Shown: positions 52,401 to 61,936, counted from the stretch's first letter. The stretch: DNA of 64,000 nucleotides from UM-FILTER-40-17 sp032251335 (GCA_032251335.1 JAVVDW010000009.1:1-64000), one strand, 5' to 3'. Numbers and translations: made by a program. Notes: generated by a model not told the origin, from the sequence alone.

Positions 52401-52866
52401 TTGGCTCGTAGGTAACATACGGATTATCCATGTCAACCCAATAACCAATTTTCTCAGTCAGGTCGTTCCACACATCCGTATAGCGCATAACGGCTTTTCT
52501 GCACGCTTCGTTATAGGCTTCAATGGATATTTTTTTGCCGATATCTTCTTTGGTGATACCCAATTCTTTTTCTACACCAAGCTCAATGGGCAAACCGTGG
52601 GTGTCCCAACCGGCTTTTCTTTCCACCTGAAACCCCTTCTGGGTTTTGTACCGACAAAAAATGTCTTTGAGCGTGCGCGCCATCACGTGGTGAATACCTG
52701 GCAAACCATTGGCAGAGGGTGGCCCTTCATAAAATATAAAGGCTGGTTTTCCGCTACGGGTCGAAATACTTTTTTCGAATATGTGCTCGGTCTTCCAAAA
52801 AGCCAGTATTTCTTCGGTGACTTTTGGTAAATCTAAGTGCTTATAGGTTGCAAACTTCTTGCTCAT
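49462..52866 (-). CDS. ileS: Isoleucyl-tRNA synthetase (long, eukaryote-like type)
   Basis: A 1134-residue class Ia synthetase. The HIGH-type motif is GIHHVMART in FIFYEGPPSANGLPGIHHVMA, the KMSKR motif is GQKMSKRLGNA, and the editing domain with TTPWTLPSN lies between them. The length and C-terminal region put it in the type-2 branch, which in other bacteria is linked with lower mupirocin sensitivity; that is a family statement, not shown here. The ATG at 52866 is preferred over the TTG directly before it (52869). Upstream is recO. Confidence 0.96.
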   Translation of the reverse strand: MSKKFATYKHLDLPKVTEEILAFWKTEHIFEKSISTRSGKPAFIFYEGPPSANGLPGIHHVMARTLKDIFCRYKTQKGFQVERKAGWDTHGLPIELGVEKELGITKEDIGKKISIEAYNEACRKAVMRYTDVWNDLTEKIGYWVDMDNPYVTYEPKYMESVWWLLSQLYNKGLIYKGYTIQPYSPKAGTGLSSHELNQPGCYRDVSDTSAVAQFKAISNTLPEFLQNLGEIHFLAWTTTPWTLPSNTALTVGKNIEYVLVESFNQYTFSPIKVILAKALVGKQFSGKYYASVETSDFENFDAHQKKIPYRILKTFKGEALLEIRYEQLIPMALPYQHAENAFRVIAGDFVTTEDGTGIVHTAPTFGADDAKVAKEASPEVPPLLVLDDDGNPVPLVDLQGKFTKHMGEWAGKYVKNEYYPDGEAPEKSLDVEISIWLKEENKAFKVEKYVHSYPHCWRTDKPVLYYPLDSWFIRVTDKKDRMFELNQTINWKPKATGEGRFGNWLKTANDWNLSRSRYWGIPLPIWRTEDGKEEILIGSLKQLKSEIQKSIDAGLMQQDPYEGFEPDNMNDENYAKVDLHKNVVDKITLVSPTGKPMQREADLIDVWFDSGSMPYAQWHYPFENAEKIDQGKTFPADYICEGVDQTRGWFYTLHAIASMVFDSVAYKNVVSNGLVLDKNGQKMSKRLGNAVDPFDALKMHGADAIRWYMIVNANPWDNLKFDMAGVEEVKRKFFGTLYNTYSFFSLYANLDGFTGKENQLSLANRSEIDRWILSELHSVIAEVEAAYEDYEPTKAARAISYFVQENLSNWFVRLSRRRFWKPASENQHGDTDKLAAYQTLYSCLLEVSKLMAPLAPFFADRLYKDLTNKTESVHLDLFPTFQHQFVDKSLEHKMQLAQTISSLVLSLRKKEKIKVRQPLQTVMIPVFSEEDKQAVASVSHLIQSEVNVKNIVLLDDDADILTKQVKPNFKTLGPRYGKDIKLISSAITNMTKAQIRSLEMQGEIRLEIGEKVFNLSSEDVEVVATEVAGWLVASDKGITVALDKTISPELKNEGIARELVNRIQNLRKDSGFEVTDQICVSLLTHKDIVEAVSQNTNYIKNETLAQELSLVDTLENGVDISFDEIETKLFIKKI

Positions 52867-52935
52867 CAATCTCGTTCTTTTTTTGAATTTGCGAAATTAA
52901 TGATTTTCCTTTGATTGATAAGGCATTAACCTTTA

Positions 52936-53655
52936 TTATCTTGTAAAAATTTCGCGTAAAACCGTTAAAGACTTTGGGTTTTTGAATCCATCCAGCTGCA
53001 TTGCGTAGTATCTGAGTAGGTGATCGAGCATTTCTTTTCTATGCCCAATTTTGTCTGCATTTTCCGAATAAGCCTTCTCTGCGCGTGCCACATAGGCTAT
53101 AAAAGTGGCTGTTTGTTGTGCGTTTAACATTTGTTTGTCATTGTAAAACTGTTGAAGCCGCCCTTCTAAAAGATCAAAATACAGCCCCGTATCTTCTATG
53201 TCGGGGGAAAAACCCAAGTATTTGCTCAACCTAATCATGAAAAGATGGTGAAAGTCGGGCTGTACGGGCAGGGCGTCAAACCGAATGATTTCGGAAGCTA
53301 AAAAGTCGTATAAATCTTTATGAGTTGCTTCTTCCCGTATAGACATATTGAGAATTTCGGACAGAAAAACAGCGACGGAACTTTTTTCCATTTGAAAATG
53401 TAGGGTTTGTAAGGCTTCATCGAGTTGGACTTCCAAAATTTGCTCAAGCGTTCCTTTGTCTTTGTGAATGGCCGTGATTTCGAGCAGTGTTAGGGGTTGA
53501 AAAAATGCCGGCTTAAATTTTTTAGATTTGGCCGACAAAACCCCGCGAATCAGATAGGTTTTCATTCCCGACTCTCTGGTGAAACACCTTACAATTAGGC
53601 TGTTATCACCATATTTTAATGATGAAATAACAATGGCCTTGGTTTGAATTCTCAT
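52936..53655 (-). CDS. recO: DNA repair protein RecO
   Basis: A 239-residue RecO, which with RecR helps load RecA on gapped DNA. The N-terminal OB fold is clear (QTKAIVISSLKYGDNSLIVR and YLIRGVLSAKSK), followed by a helical domain. The zinc-finger cysteines of some family members are absent. Its ATG overlaps the porZ stop by one base, so the genes are coupled; ileS follows 66 bp downstream. RecO and RecA are both in this window. Confidence 0.9.
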   Translation of the reverse strand: MRIQTKAIVISSLKYGDNSLIVRCFTRESGMKTYLIRGVLSAKSKKFKPAFFQPLTLLEITAIHKDKGTLEQILEVQLDEALQTLHFQMEKSSVAVFLSEILNMSIREEATHKDLYDFLASEIIRFDALPVQPDFHHLFMIRLSKYLGFSPDIEDTGLYFDLLEGRLQQFYNDKQMLNAQQTATFIAYVARAEKAYSENADKIGHRKEMLDHLLRYYAMQLDGFKNPKSLTVLREIFTR

Positions 53656-55955
53656 TAGCGAATGATCATAACTTTGGTCACTTTGGTGTTTTGCCCATCC
53701 CGGTCTGTAATGATAATCATATAAACCCCGGAGGCTACTTTATACCTGCCAAAAGCACGAAGATCCCATTCGATGGAGCCGCCCTGTGCAATGGTTTCAA
53801 AAACCAAGTTACCCGAGATGTCTGTTATTTTGACTTTGGCTCTCGGCGACAGATTCCGAATGGTGAGGTTGCCATTAAAGTCCGGTTTCACAGGGTTTGG
53901 AAAAACAATGACATCATCCAAGTCATCTCTTGTTTGGGTTGCGTTGCCCAAGAAAGAAACGAGCCCCCGATCGGTTGCAAAATAAACCCTCCCGCTTGCG
54001 CCATCAATGGAAATATCATTGACTGTATTGGAAGGTAGCGGAGAGTTGTCTGTTGTAAATCGTTGTAAGGTGCGTTGGCCATCCGGTGAAAACATAAAAA
54101 CGCCCGAGCCGATGGTGGCGACCCACTTATTGTCTGAGCCATCCGTTTCGATATCAGAGATGAGTTGGCCAAAAAGGAGCTCCTCAGGCAAACCATTTTG
54201 AAGAATGATAATTTCTTCGGCTCGTGGATTCTCTTCTTCAAAGAATCCGGAGGTGTTGAAGAGCACCCGCAGACCGTCTCTTGTGCCAATCCAAAGCCGA
54301 TTTCGGCTGTCCATAGACAATGCGCGAATGTCGTTGATGGGAAGGTTACCGGTGACCTGATCGAGATTTTTGAGCTGAAAACCTCCTGCAGTCTCCCTAA
54401 AGCCCAAAAGTCCGTGTCCAAAGGTCGCGATCCATTTAGTTCCGTTTCGATCTATTACCATGTTTGTATATCCAAGTTCCGAATCCACAAAAGGGTTTGA
54501 AGGAATGCTGTTTTCCGGGGCAACTACATCTGCTACGCTGAAAGATTCCCATTGTCCGTTGCTTCGCAATACTTTGATGGCATTTTCAATACGGTTGTTG
54601 GTCACCCACAAATCGCCGTTTTGATCGAATTGTGTATCGTGTATCAGAACCTCCGCCCTGCTCGGAAGAAAGGGTTCCAAACTACTGTTGGTGCTGTCCC
54701 ACAGATCTAACACTTGGTTGTCTTCTATCACCAGAATACCGGAGAAATATGAACTCACATACACTCTGTTGTCAAACGGGCTGATGTTGACATACGACAA
54801 ATCGGCCGCATTTCGCAATTCGCTTGCCGGAATGTTTATCCAGTCTCCGTTTTCGAGATGACTTATGCCACGTCGATTAGGAGGGAAAGGGTTGTAAGAA
54901 AAACTGTATATTCCATAAACAACCCATAATTCGTCTGGTGCGGCTTGTATCTGAAACGGATCATTTCGCAGCGGACCGTTTGGTATGGTTACCGTTGCGT
55001 TGGTCAAATCCGGAGGCGTAAATACGAGCAAACCCCCTTCTGTAGTTCCCACAAAAAACCTGTTTTCAAAAACGGTGGCGCTGGTGTAGGTCAACTCATT
55101 GTTTTGAAAATTAGCTAACTGGAAGGCAACACTTTCAGAGTTGTTAAACACAAAAACAGTCTTGGTGGTGGTGAGCGTCATAAAATTTTCGTTTGCCCGA
55201 AGTCTGGCAAATGCTGTGGGATGCGTAAACCCGGTGTTGGCAAAATTACTCCCGTTGTATCGCCAGAGTTGTCTGTTGGATCGCGTAGCGAAAACGGTGT
55301 TGTTAAATTGAACAAGGGATGTCCAATTGCCACTTATTAGCGTGGACCAATTATTAAAATCGATTAAGTTGGGGTTGTTTACATCCGCTATGCGTATGCC
55401 TTCTTCGACCGTGGCCGCAAAAATTCTGTCTTGGAAAACGGTGAGCTGTGTGACATTGAGCAAACCGCCACCGCTTCCCATAAAAAAGGTATCGCCAAAT
55501 TCTAGTCTTTCCAAATTGTACTCTACGATCCCAAACTGACAAGCGATGAATACTTTATTGCCAAATTCAAACATATTGTTCACCCTTTTGCGATCGGGCG
55601 GAATGGTGAGTTTGTTGATGATATCCACCACTGTGGTCACGTCTTCTGTGAGCGGGTCGTAAACATCTAACAATCCGGTGGCGTAACCAATCACCAATTT
55701 GTTGAAGGCCTTACTGTAGTGAATGGCTGTAATGACTTCTCCCGAAAGACCATCCACGGTGGTGATGGTCTTAATTTCTTTAGATAGCAGGTTATAAGAA
55801 AAAACGGCGTTTTGGCTACTTACAAAAACTTCGTCAATGCCCTCGGAAATATCTGTAATGTTGAAATATGAAAAATGTCCCTGCCATCTGTTAGAAAAGT
55901 TCTGACCAAAAGTTGTGTTTCCAAAAAGTATAAAGAGTATTAAAAACTTTTTCAT
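53655..55955 (-). CDS. porZ: Type IX secretion system PorZ-like surface protein
   Basis: A 766-residue exported protein with signal peptide (LFGNTTFGQ), two long beta-propeller regions with repeat segments such as RALSMDSRNRLWIGTRDGLR and DIETDGSDNKWVATIGSGVF, and a C-terminal domain (VIFPNPVKPDFNGNLTIRNL, YMIIITDRDGQNTKVTKVMI) like the T9SS sorting domain. In Porphyromonas PorZ helps attach anionic LPS to secreted cargo; the flavobacterial role is less studied. Its place directly before recO is a gene order I recall in Flavobacteriia. Confidence 0.85.
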   Translation of the reverse strand: MKKFLILFILFGNTTFGQNFSNRWQGHFSYFNITDISEGIDEVFVSSQNAVFSYNLLSKEIKTITTVDGLSGEVITAIHYSKAFNKLVIGYATGLLDVYDPLTEDVTTVVDIINKLTIPPDRKRVNNMFEFGNKVFIACQFGIVEYNLERLEFGDTFFMGSGGGLLNVTQLTVFQDRIFAATVEEGIRIADVNNPNLIDFNNWSTLISGNWTSLVQFNNTVFATRSNRQLWRYNGSNFANTGFTHPTAFARLRANENFMTLTTTKTVFVFNNSESVAFQLANFQNNELTYTSATVFENRFFVGTTEGGLLVFTPPDLTNATVTIPNGPLRNDPFQIQAAPDELWVVYGIYSFSYNPFPPNRRGISHLENGDWINIPASELRNAADLSYVNISPFDNRVYVSSYFSGILVIEDNQVLDLWDSTNSSLEPFLPSRAEVLIHDTQFDQNGDLWVTNNRIENAIKVLRSNGQWESFSVADVVAPENSIPSNPFVDSELGYTNMVIDRNGTKWIATFGHGLLGFRETAGGFQLKNLDQVTGNLPINDIRALSMDSRNRLWIGTRDGLRVLFNTSGFFEEENPRAEEIIILQNGLPEELLFGQLISDIETDGSDNKWVATIGSGVFMFSPDGQRTLQRFTTDNSPLPSNTVNDISIDGASGRVYFATDRGLVSFLGNATQTRDDLDDVIVFPNPVKPDFNGNLTIRNLSPRAKVKITDISGNLVFETIAQGGSIEWDLRAFGRYKVASGVYMIIITDRDGQNTKVTKVMIIR

Positions 55956-56134
55956 CCGCTAATGTTGATTATTTAGACTTTGCTCAATACAAGTTTTTTT
56001 AACGATTGGATGGAATGCCTTATGTGCCAAAGCTGTAGGTTTGAAACTCTTTTTATAGGCATTTCACAAGCATTGACAAATCAGTACATTAACGTATTCG
56101 ATTCTTTAAAATTGTATGTAAAAAAGTTGATGAT

Positions 56135-57106
56135 TTAAAGGATTCTAGCTGCTTCCTTTGCAAAATAAGTAGCAATGATAGCGGCACCGGCGCGTTTGAA
56201 AGCGGTTAGTTGTTCAAGCATCACAGCATCGTGATCGAGCCAGCCTTTGTTGGCTGCAGCTTTTAACATGGCGTATTCACCACTTACTTGGTACACGGCA
56301 ATGGGTGTTTGAACAGTGTTTTTTAAATCTCTCACGATATCCAGATAGCAAAGACCGGGTTTTACCATAACGATGTCGGCACCTTCTTCTATGTCTGCCA
56401 AGGTTTCTCTAATGGCTTCTTCTCGGTTGGCAAAATCCATCTGATAGGTTTTTTTATCGCCAAAACCGGGTGCAGAATCCAACGCATCGCGGAAAGGCCC
56501 GTAAAAAGATGATGCGTATTTGGCACTGTAACTCATAATGCCTGTATCGGTAAAGTTTTCGCTGTCCAAAGCTTGTCTGATACGCAAAATACGGCCGTCC
56601 ATCATATCGCTGGGTGCTACAAAATCTGCACCGGCCTTTGCGTGAGAAACACTCATTTGCGACAGGACTGCCACGGTTTCATCGTTCAAAATTTTTCCAT
56701 TTTCTACGATGCCGTCGTGCCCGAAGGAAGAAAATGGATCTAAGGCTACGTCGGTCATAACCAACATATTGGGCTCAGTGTCTTTTACTGTTTTGATGGC
56801 GCGTTGCATCAATCCGTTAGGATTGAGTGCTTCGGTGCCTTTGTTGTCTTTTAGGTTATCGGGAACTTTCACAAAGAGCAAGACGCTTTTAATACCTAAA
56901 TTCCAAAGTTCATTAATTTCTAGGGTCAATTCATCCAGACTGTATCTGTAATAGCCGGGCATAGAAGCAATTTCTTCTTTAATGCCTTTTCCTTCGGTAA
57001 CAAAAACAGGTGCTAAAAAATCGTTTACTGTCAAATGTGTCTCTTTCACTAGGTTGCGGACAGCTTCGCTTTGCCTGAGTCTTCTATATCTTGTAAGCGG
57101 ATACAT
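56135..57106 (-). CDS. hemB: Delta-aminolevulinic acid dehydratase (porphobilinogen synthase)
   Basis: A 323-residue enzyme that joins two 5-aminolevulinate molecules to porphobilinogen. The Schiff-base lysines are Lys196 (SYSAKYASSFYGPFRDA) and Lys249 (MVKPGLCYLDI). The metal region TDVALDPFSSFGHDG has Asp/Ala instead of the Zn cysteines, so it belongs to the Mg-dependent branch. HemH in this window catalyses the last step of the same pathway. Single gene with about 180 bp to porZ. Confidence 0.96.
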   Translation of the reverse strand: MYPLTRYRRLRQSEAVRNLVKETHLTVNDFLAPVFVTEGKGIKEEIASMPGYYRYSLDELTLEINELWNLGIKSVLLFVKVPDNLKDNKGTEALNPNGLMQRAIKTVKDTEPNMLVMTDVALDPFSSFGHDGIVENGKILNDETVAVLSQMSVSHAKAGADFVAPSDMMDGRILRIRQALDSENFTDTGIMSYSAKYASSFYGPFRDALDSAPGFGDKKTYQMDFANREEAIRETLADIEEGADIVMVKPGLCYLDIVRDLKNTVQTPIAVYQVSGEYAMLKAAANKGWLDHDAVMLEQLTAFKRAGAAIIATYFAKEAARIL

Positions 57107-57155
57107 AAAAATAAATTTTATGTAAAGTTAAAGCAAAAAGGGAGATTTTGAGGTA

Positions 57156-58016
57156 TTAAAAATCGTAATTGACACTCAAACCAAAAACTTGTTTTAACTG
57201 CGTGCGCGCAATGGCGTCTGTGTCGTATATGGCGTGTATGTTAAAATTTGTGGAGAGATTGCCGTTTATTTTCATAAGCACATTGAGTTGGTAACTCAAA
57301 TCCACTTCATCTGTGTTTTGCAAATAATCAACATACATATTGAAAATGTTTTCAAAAGTGACGTTTTCCATCAATAAAAATTTCCAATATGCAGCGCCGT
57401 TAAATCCCAATTCATAATTAACAGTATTGCCTTGGTCAACCCCAAAAGCACTTCTGGTCTCTGTGAAACGTGCCAATACTGTTGTGATTTTGGACGTAGC
57501 CGGAGACAAGTTTATGTATAGGTTATTACTTTTTTTCCAGAGCATACCGGGGCCAAAAGTGTAATAGGCAGGTGAAAATATTCGAGACTGTTCTACACGC
57601 CTGCTTACGCCCAAGCTGTCTGTGACGTTTCGGTAGCCTTTGTCGAATTGTGTTCTGAAGTTAAGGAAAAACGAGTAGAACCAATACTTTCCGGCTTTTT
57701 TACCCAATACGGAATTCCACTCAAATCGATCGTCTGTTTTTTCTACGTCGTTCCCGTTTATTTGCGTGAGCCCATAAGCAGCGATAACTTGGTTGTTCCA
57801 TGACCAGTTGTCTTTTGCATAGTTGAAAGTATAGTTGAGAGAAGCCGTTCCTGATATATTATTTTCACCTCCGGCGGTCCAATTTTGAAAACTAGACTGA
57901 TTGAACAAAAATCCGAACTTGCCCTTTTTTTCCCAATTAGAAATCGTATCATTTTGAGTCTGCGCTTCTACGATAAAAAAAAGTGCGCAAAAAACAATTG
58001 TTAAAATACCTCGCAT
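57156..58016 (-). CDS. DUF3078 outer-membrane protein
   Basis: A 286-residue protein with signal peptide (VFCALFFIVEAQ) and a beta-rich body with alternating aromatic strands (GFLFNQSSFQNWTAGGENNI, WFYSFFLNFRTQFDKGYR, SYQLNVLMKINGNLSTNFNI), ending in aromatic VNYDF, as expected of an outer-membrane barrel. The WTAGGENN segment is typical of the family. Function unknown. It lies between hemB and the suf cluster. Confidence 0.85.
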   Translation of the reverse strand: MRGILTIVFCALFFIVEAQTQNDTISNWEKKGKFGFLFNQSSFQNWTAGGENNISGTASLNYTFNYAKDNWSWNNQVIAAYGLTQINGNDVEKTDDRFEWNSVLGKKAGKYWFYSFFLNFRTQFDKGYRNVTDSLGVSRRVEQSRIFSPAYYTFGPGMLWKKSNNLYINLSPATSKITTVLARFTETRSAFGVDQGNTVNYELGFNGAAYWKFLLMENVTFENIFNMYVDYLQNTDEVDLSYQLNVLMKINGNLSTNFNIHAIYDTDAIARTQLKQVFGLSVNYDF

Positions 58017-58060
58017 GCCAGTTTAATATGCCGCAAAAATAAAAAAATTGTTAATAAATG

Positions 58061-58576
58061 CTAAACGGATTTGGGTTTCTTAAAAACCGGTACGCTCGAA
58101 CAGGCTTCGCCGTAAAAAACAGCATTCGCCACACTCGATAATTGTTGCATAATTTGTACATAAGCCGATGAAGGTATGGGCTTCTCAAAACAACCTTTTA
58201 CAATGATGTTCTTTCCGGAAAAGGCAGATAAATCTAATCGGCTGAGGCTTTCACGCATCAAAAAAGACTCGAGTTGTTGCAAATCGCCAAAGACTATTGC
58301 CTGTGCCACACCGGTTAATTTGCTGGTCAGAAGCATGTATGCCCAAACAGGAATGATGGCATCGGTGCTGCAATGCAGTGCGACAAAATGATTTTTAAAA
58401 ACGGAAAAATCAAAAGAATTGACAGCTTGCCGAAAGGATTTTTCACGCAAAATCAAACCTTCTTCAAGCCACTGGGCTACATCTATTTGACTTCGCTGTC
58501 CTTCGAGATAATAGTCTTGCAAATCTAGCGTAATCAACTTGCTTTCTGCTACTTTGTTTTTAATTTCCTCAGCCAT
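58061..58576 (-). CDS. DUF2480 protein linked to the SUF cluster
   Basis: A 171-residue protein that starts MAEEIKNKVAESKLITLDL and contains a central VALHCSTDAIIPVWAYMLL and FEKPIPSSAYVQIMQQL. The DUF2480 family is restricted to Bacteroidota and its genes often follow the suf genes, so a role in Fe-S cluster assembly or delivery is plausible but untested. It is 12 bp after the SufT-like gene. Confidence 0.8.
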   Translation of the reverse strand: MAEEIKNKVAESKLITLDLQDYYLEGQRSQIDVAQWLEEGLILREKSFRQAVNSFDFSVFKNHFVALHCSTDAIIPVWAYMLLTSKLTGVAQAIVFGDLQQLESFLMRESLSRLDLSAFSGKNIIVKGCFEKPIPSSAYVQIMQQLSSVANAVFYGEACSSVPVFKKPKSV

Positions 58577-58588
58577 TTCAAACCAATT

Positions 58589-58912
58589 TTAAAGCAACCC
58601 CAGTTCGAGTTTGGCTTCTTCGCTCATCAAATCCTGCGTCCAAGGCGGATCAAAAGTGATTTCCACCTCTACATCTGCCACGCCTTCTATGGTGCGAATT
58701 TTGTCTTCTACTTCCTTTGGTAGCGTCTCGGCTACAGGACAGTTGGGTGTTGTCAATGTCATCAGTACACGAATATCGGCATTCGTACTCACCATGACGT
58801 CGTAAATCAGTCCCAATTCATAAATATCAACCGGGATTTCCGGGTCGTAAATCGTCTTGAGTATCCGCACTATGTCTTCGCCTAACTTGTGGGTGTCTAT
58901 GGTGTTTTCCAT
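58589..58912 (-). CDS. DUF59 (SufT/PaaD-like) Fe-S assembly protein
   Basis: A 107-residue MIP18-type protein with the conserved YDPEIPVDIYELGLIYDV and TTPNCPVAETLP segments (with the reactive Cys). Proteins of this family help mature Fe-S proteins, and in Bacteroidota a copy sits in the suf operon. It starts 3 bp before the sufE stop reading, very tight packing within the operon. Confidence 0.88.
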   Translation of the reverse strand: MENTIDTHKLGEDIVRILKTIYDPEIPVDIYELGLIYDVMVSTNADIRVLMTLTTPNCPVAETLPKEVEDKIRTIEGVADVEVEITFDPPWTQDLMSEEAKLELGLL

Positions 58913-58915
58913 GGT

Positions 58916-59347
58916 TTAAGTGTTTTGTTTTCTTTTGGTTTCGAATGCCAATGCATACAATTTCAGCTGTTTGATCATCGATACCAAACCGTTGGCGCGG
59001 GTGGGCGATAGGTGTTCCTTCAAACCTATTTGATCGATAAAATCCATGTCGGCTTCGAGTATCTCTTTGGGTTTTTGGTTAGAAAAAACCCTGAGCAAAA
59101 TAGCGATGATTCCTTTGGTAATAATCGCATCTGAATCGGCGGTAAATTTGACCAAATCGGAATCCATCTCTGCATGCACCCAAACCTTGCTTTGGCATCC
59201 TTTGATAAGGTGGTCATCGGTTTTATATGCCGGGTCTATCAACGGCAGGCTTTTGCCTAACGAAATCATGTATTCGTAGCGTTGCATCCAGTCGTCAAAC
59301 ATGGCAAATTCATCTACTATTTCTTCTTGTATTTCTTTGATTTGCAT
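58916..59347 (-). CDS. sufE: SufE sulfur acceptor
   Basis: A 143-residue protein accepting the persulfide from SufS; the catalytic Cys51 is in KGCQSKVWV. It stimulates SufS and passes sulfur to the SufBCD scaffold. Its ATG overlaps the last base of sufS, so the two are coupled. Confidence 0.93.
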   Translation of the reverse strand: MQIKEIQEEIVDEFAMFDDWMQRYEYMISLGKSLPLIDPAYKTDDHLIKGCQSKVWVHAEMDSDLVKFTADSDAIITKGIIAILLRVFSNQKPKEILEADMDFIDQIGLKEHLSPTRANGLVSMIKQLKLYALAFETKRKQNT

Positions 59348-60585
59348 TATGCTAACATTTGTTGTGCTTTGATGACTGCCGACACCAAGCTATCGACTTC
59401 TTCCATCGTATTGTAAAATGAAAACGAGGCGCGCACAGTTCCGGGAATTTTAAAATAATCCATGATGGGTTGGGCGCAGTGATGTCCCGTGCGTACGGCG
59501 ATGCCCAATTTGTCTAAAATCGAACCGACGTCGTAGGGATGAATGCCTTCCAAATTAAACGAAATCACAGCTGTTTTTACAGCAATATCGCCATAAATTT
59601 TCAATCCCGATATGGATTTCAGTTTGTCTGTGGCATATCGCAACAACTTCGTTTCGTAGGCTTCTATGTTTTCAAAGCCGAGTGAATTCAAATAATCTAT
59701 GGCAACGCCAAACGCGATGCCTCCACAAATATTTGGTGTACCGGCTTCAAATTTATGCGGCAAATCGGCATAGGTAGTCTTTTCAAAAGTGACTTCGGCT
59801 ATCATTTCTCCTCCTCCTTGATAGGGTGGCAATTTACGCAACCAAGCTTCTTTGGAGTAAAGAATCCCCACGCCTGTAGGTCCACACATTTTGTGCGCAG
59901 ATGCCACGTAAAAATCGGCATCTAAAGCCTGTACATCGGGTTTTATGTGTGCACAAGATTGCGCGCCGTCTATCAATACGGCAGCGCCAAATTCATGCGC
60001 TTTTTGTATGATGGTTCGTATTGGGTTGACGACGCCTAAGGCGTTTGAAATATGATTGACAAAAACCAATTTGGTCTTGGGTGAAAGCAGTTTCTCATAC
60101 GCTTCCATGTCCAAAGTTCCGTCGGGCAACATGGGAATTACGAGCAATTTGGCATTTGTGCGTTCGCAGAGCATTTGCCACGGAACAATATTTGAATGGT
60201 GTTCTAAGGCTGAAACGATAATCTCATCGCCAGCTTTTAAGAGGGTGGTGAATCCGTTGGCGACTAGGTTGATGCCGTGCGTTGTTCCCGAAGTAAAAAT
60301 GATTTCATGTGTTTTTGCAGCATTAAAATGCTGTTGCAATTTTTTTCTGGCTTGTTCGTAAGCGTCTGTGGCTTCTTGTGACAAGCTGTGTACGCCGCGG
60401 TGAATATTGGCGTTGTAGTTTGTGTAATAATCTACAATGGCGTCTATCACCATTTGCGGTTTCTGCGAGGTGGCTGCATTGTCGAGATAGACCAACGGAT
60501 AGCCATTCACTTTCCGATTTAGTATGGGAAACTGTTTGCGTATGGTTGTTATGTCCAAATTTTGTTGCTTCTCGATAGCACTCAT
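59347..60585 (-). CDS. sufS: SufS cysteine desulfurase
   Basis: A 412-residue PLP enzyme that takes sulfur from cysteine. The PLP lysine is Lys232 in ASAHKMCGPTGVG, the active-site Cys370 in RTGHHCAQP, and NAATSQKP and THGINLVAN mark the cofactor fold. Group II desulfurase, dependent on SufE, which is the next gene. The gene is 9 bp from sufD. Confidence 0.96.
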   Translation of the reverse strand: MSAIEKQQNLDITTIRKQFPILNRKVNGYPLVYLDNAATSQKPQMVIDAIVDYYTNYNANIHRGVHSLSQEATDAYEQARKKLQQHFNAAKTHEIIFTSGTTHGINLVANGFTTLLKAGDEIIVSALEHHSNIVPWQMLCERTNAKLLVIPMLPDGTLDMEAYEKLLSPKTKLVFVNHISNALGVVNPIRTIIQKAHEFGAAVLIDGAQSCAHIKPDVQALDADFYVASAHKMCGPTGVGILYSKEAWLRKLPPYQGGGEMIAEVTFEKTTYADLPHKFEAGTPNICGGIAFGVAIDYLNSLGFENIEAYETKLLRYATDKLKSISGLKIYGDIAVKTAVISFNLEGIHPYDVGSILDKLGIAVRTGHHCAQPIMDYFKIPGTVRASFSFYNTMEEVDSLVSAVIKAQQMLA

Positions 60586-60594
60586 AAGCTTTTT

Positions 60595-61911
60595 TTAAAT
60601 ATCGAAGCCCAATTTCACTCCAATTTTATTGGCAATTATCTTGGTGATGCGGGTTTTTATTTCTTGTATTTTCACAGCACTCAACACATCGTTGGCAAAG
60701 GCGTACATCAGCAGTGCCCTTGCTTCTTTTTCGGGTATGCCTCTGGCACGTAAGTAAAATAACGCTTTTTTGTCGAGCTGCCCTATGGTACAGCCGTGCG
60801 AACATTTCACATCGTCTGCAAATATTTCCAACTGTGGTTTGGTGTTGATGGTGGCTTTGTCTCCTGTGAGCAAGTTGTTGTTTTGCTGATAGGCATTTGT
60901 CTTTTGCGCTTCTTTTTTCACGATTACTTTTCCGTTGAAAACACCCGTTGATTGGTCGGCGTAAATGCCTTTGTACTCCTGAAAACTTTCGCAGTTGGGT
61001 TGGTTGTGCGCCACTAAAGTGTGGTGGTCCACATGTTGCTTATCGCCAACCAGCGTGATGCCTTTCAGTGTAGATTGGATGTGTTCGCCTTCTTGGTAAA
61101 AGTTTAGGTTGTTTCGTGTCATTTTTCCACCAAACGAAAAAGTGTGGACAGCGCAGTTGCTGTCTTGTTTCTGTGAAATATAGGTGTGGTCAATCAGAGA
61201 GGCAGAAGGCAAGTCGTTTTGAATTTTATAGTAATCCAAAATGGCGCGTTTGTTGGCAAAAACTTCAGTAACTGCGTTGGTCAAAACCGGATTTTCATAC
61301 AGGCTCTGATGTCTTTCTATGATTTGTACATGCGCGTTTTCGCCTACTACAATCAGGTTTCTGGGAAAAAGCATTAATGCAGATTCTTGTCCGGTAGAAA
61401 AATGGATAATTTGAATGGGGTTGTTTACAACTTTTCCTTTTGGAATGTTGATATACGCGCCTTCTGTAGCAAAAGCCGTGTTTAAGGATGTGAGACTTTC
61501 GTTTTTGTCGGTTGCCTGGTTGTAAAACCGATCCATGACCATCTTGTATTTTGGCTTCGACAAGGCCGACGAAAGCAAGCAAATATCCATACCTTCATGT
61601 GTGGTCTCAGACAAAAAAGAGCTGTACACCCCGTCTATAAAAACCAATTTGTACGAATCTATTTCATGCAAAAAATATTTTTTCACATCTTTAAATTCGA
61701 CCGAATTCTCTTTTTTTGAAAAAACGGTGTACGGCACTTTGAGCAACGGATTTAGAGAAGTGTATTTCCATTCCTCATCTTTTTTGGACGGGAAACCGTT
61801 CAATTCAAAATTTTTAATGGCTTGCGAGCGGATGTTGCGCACATGGTCGTCCATCTCGGTTCGATCTTCGAATGCGAGATAAGAAGCCAACAATCTTTCT
61901 TTTAATTCCAT
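60595..61911 (-). CDS. sufD: SufD, Fe-S scaffold subunit
   Basis: A 438-residue subunit of the SufBC2D complex. The C-terminal segment KCSHGCTIGQLDKKALFYLR is the typical end of the beta-helix core where SufD meets SufC; the N-terminal half is the more variable part. SufD is needed for iron entry. 25 bp after sufC in transcription order. Confidence 0.95.
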   Translation of the reverse strand: MELKERLLASYLAFEDRTEMDDHVRNIRSQAIKNFELNGFPSKKDEEWKYTSLNPLLKVPYTVFSKKENSVEFKDVKKYFLHEIDSYKLVFIDGVYSSFLSETTHEGMDICLLSSALSKPKYKMVMDRFYNQATDKNESLTSLNTAFATEGAYINIPKGKVVNNPIQIIHFSTGQESALMLFPRNLIVVGENAHVQIIERHQSLYENPVLTNAVTEVFANKRAILDYYKIQNDLPSASLIDHTYISQKQDSNCAVHTFSFGGKMTRNNLNFYQEGEHIQSTLKGITLVGDKQHVDHHTLVAHNQPNCESFQEYKGIYADQSTGVFNGKVIVKKEAQKTNAYQQNNNLLTGDKATINTKPQLEIFADDVKCSHGCTIGQLDKKALFYLRARGIPEKEARALLMYAFANDVLSAVKIQEIKTRITKIIANKIGVKLGFDI

Positions 61912-61936
61912 ATGGTAATTTTTTCTTTAGGTAAAA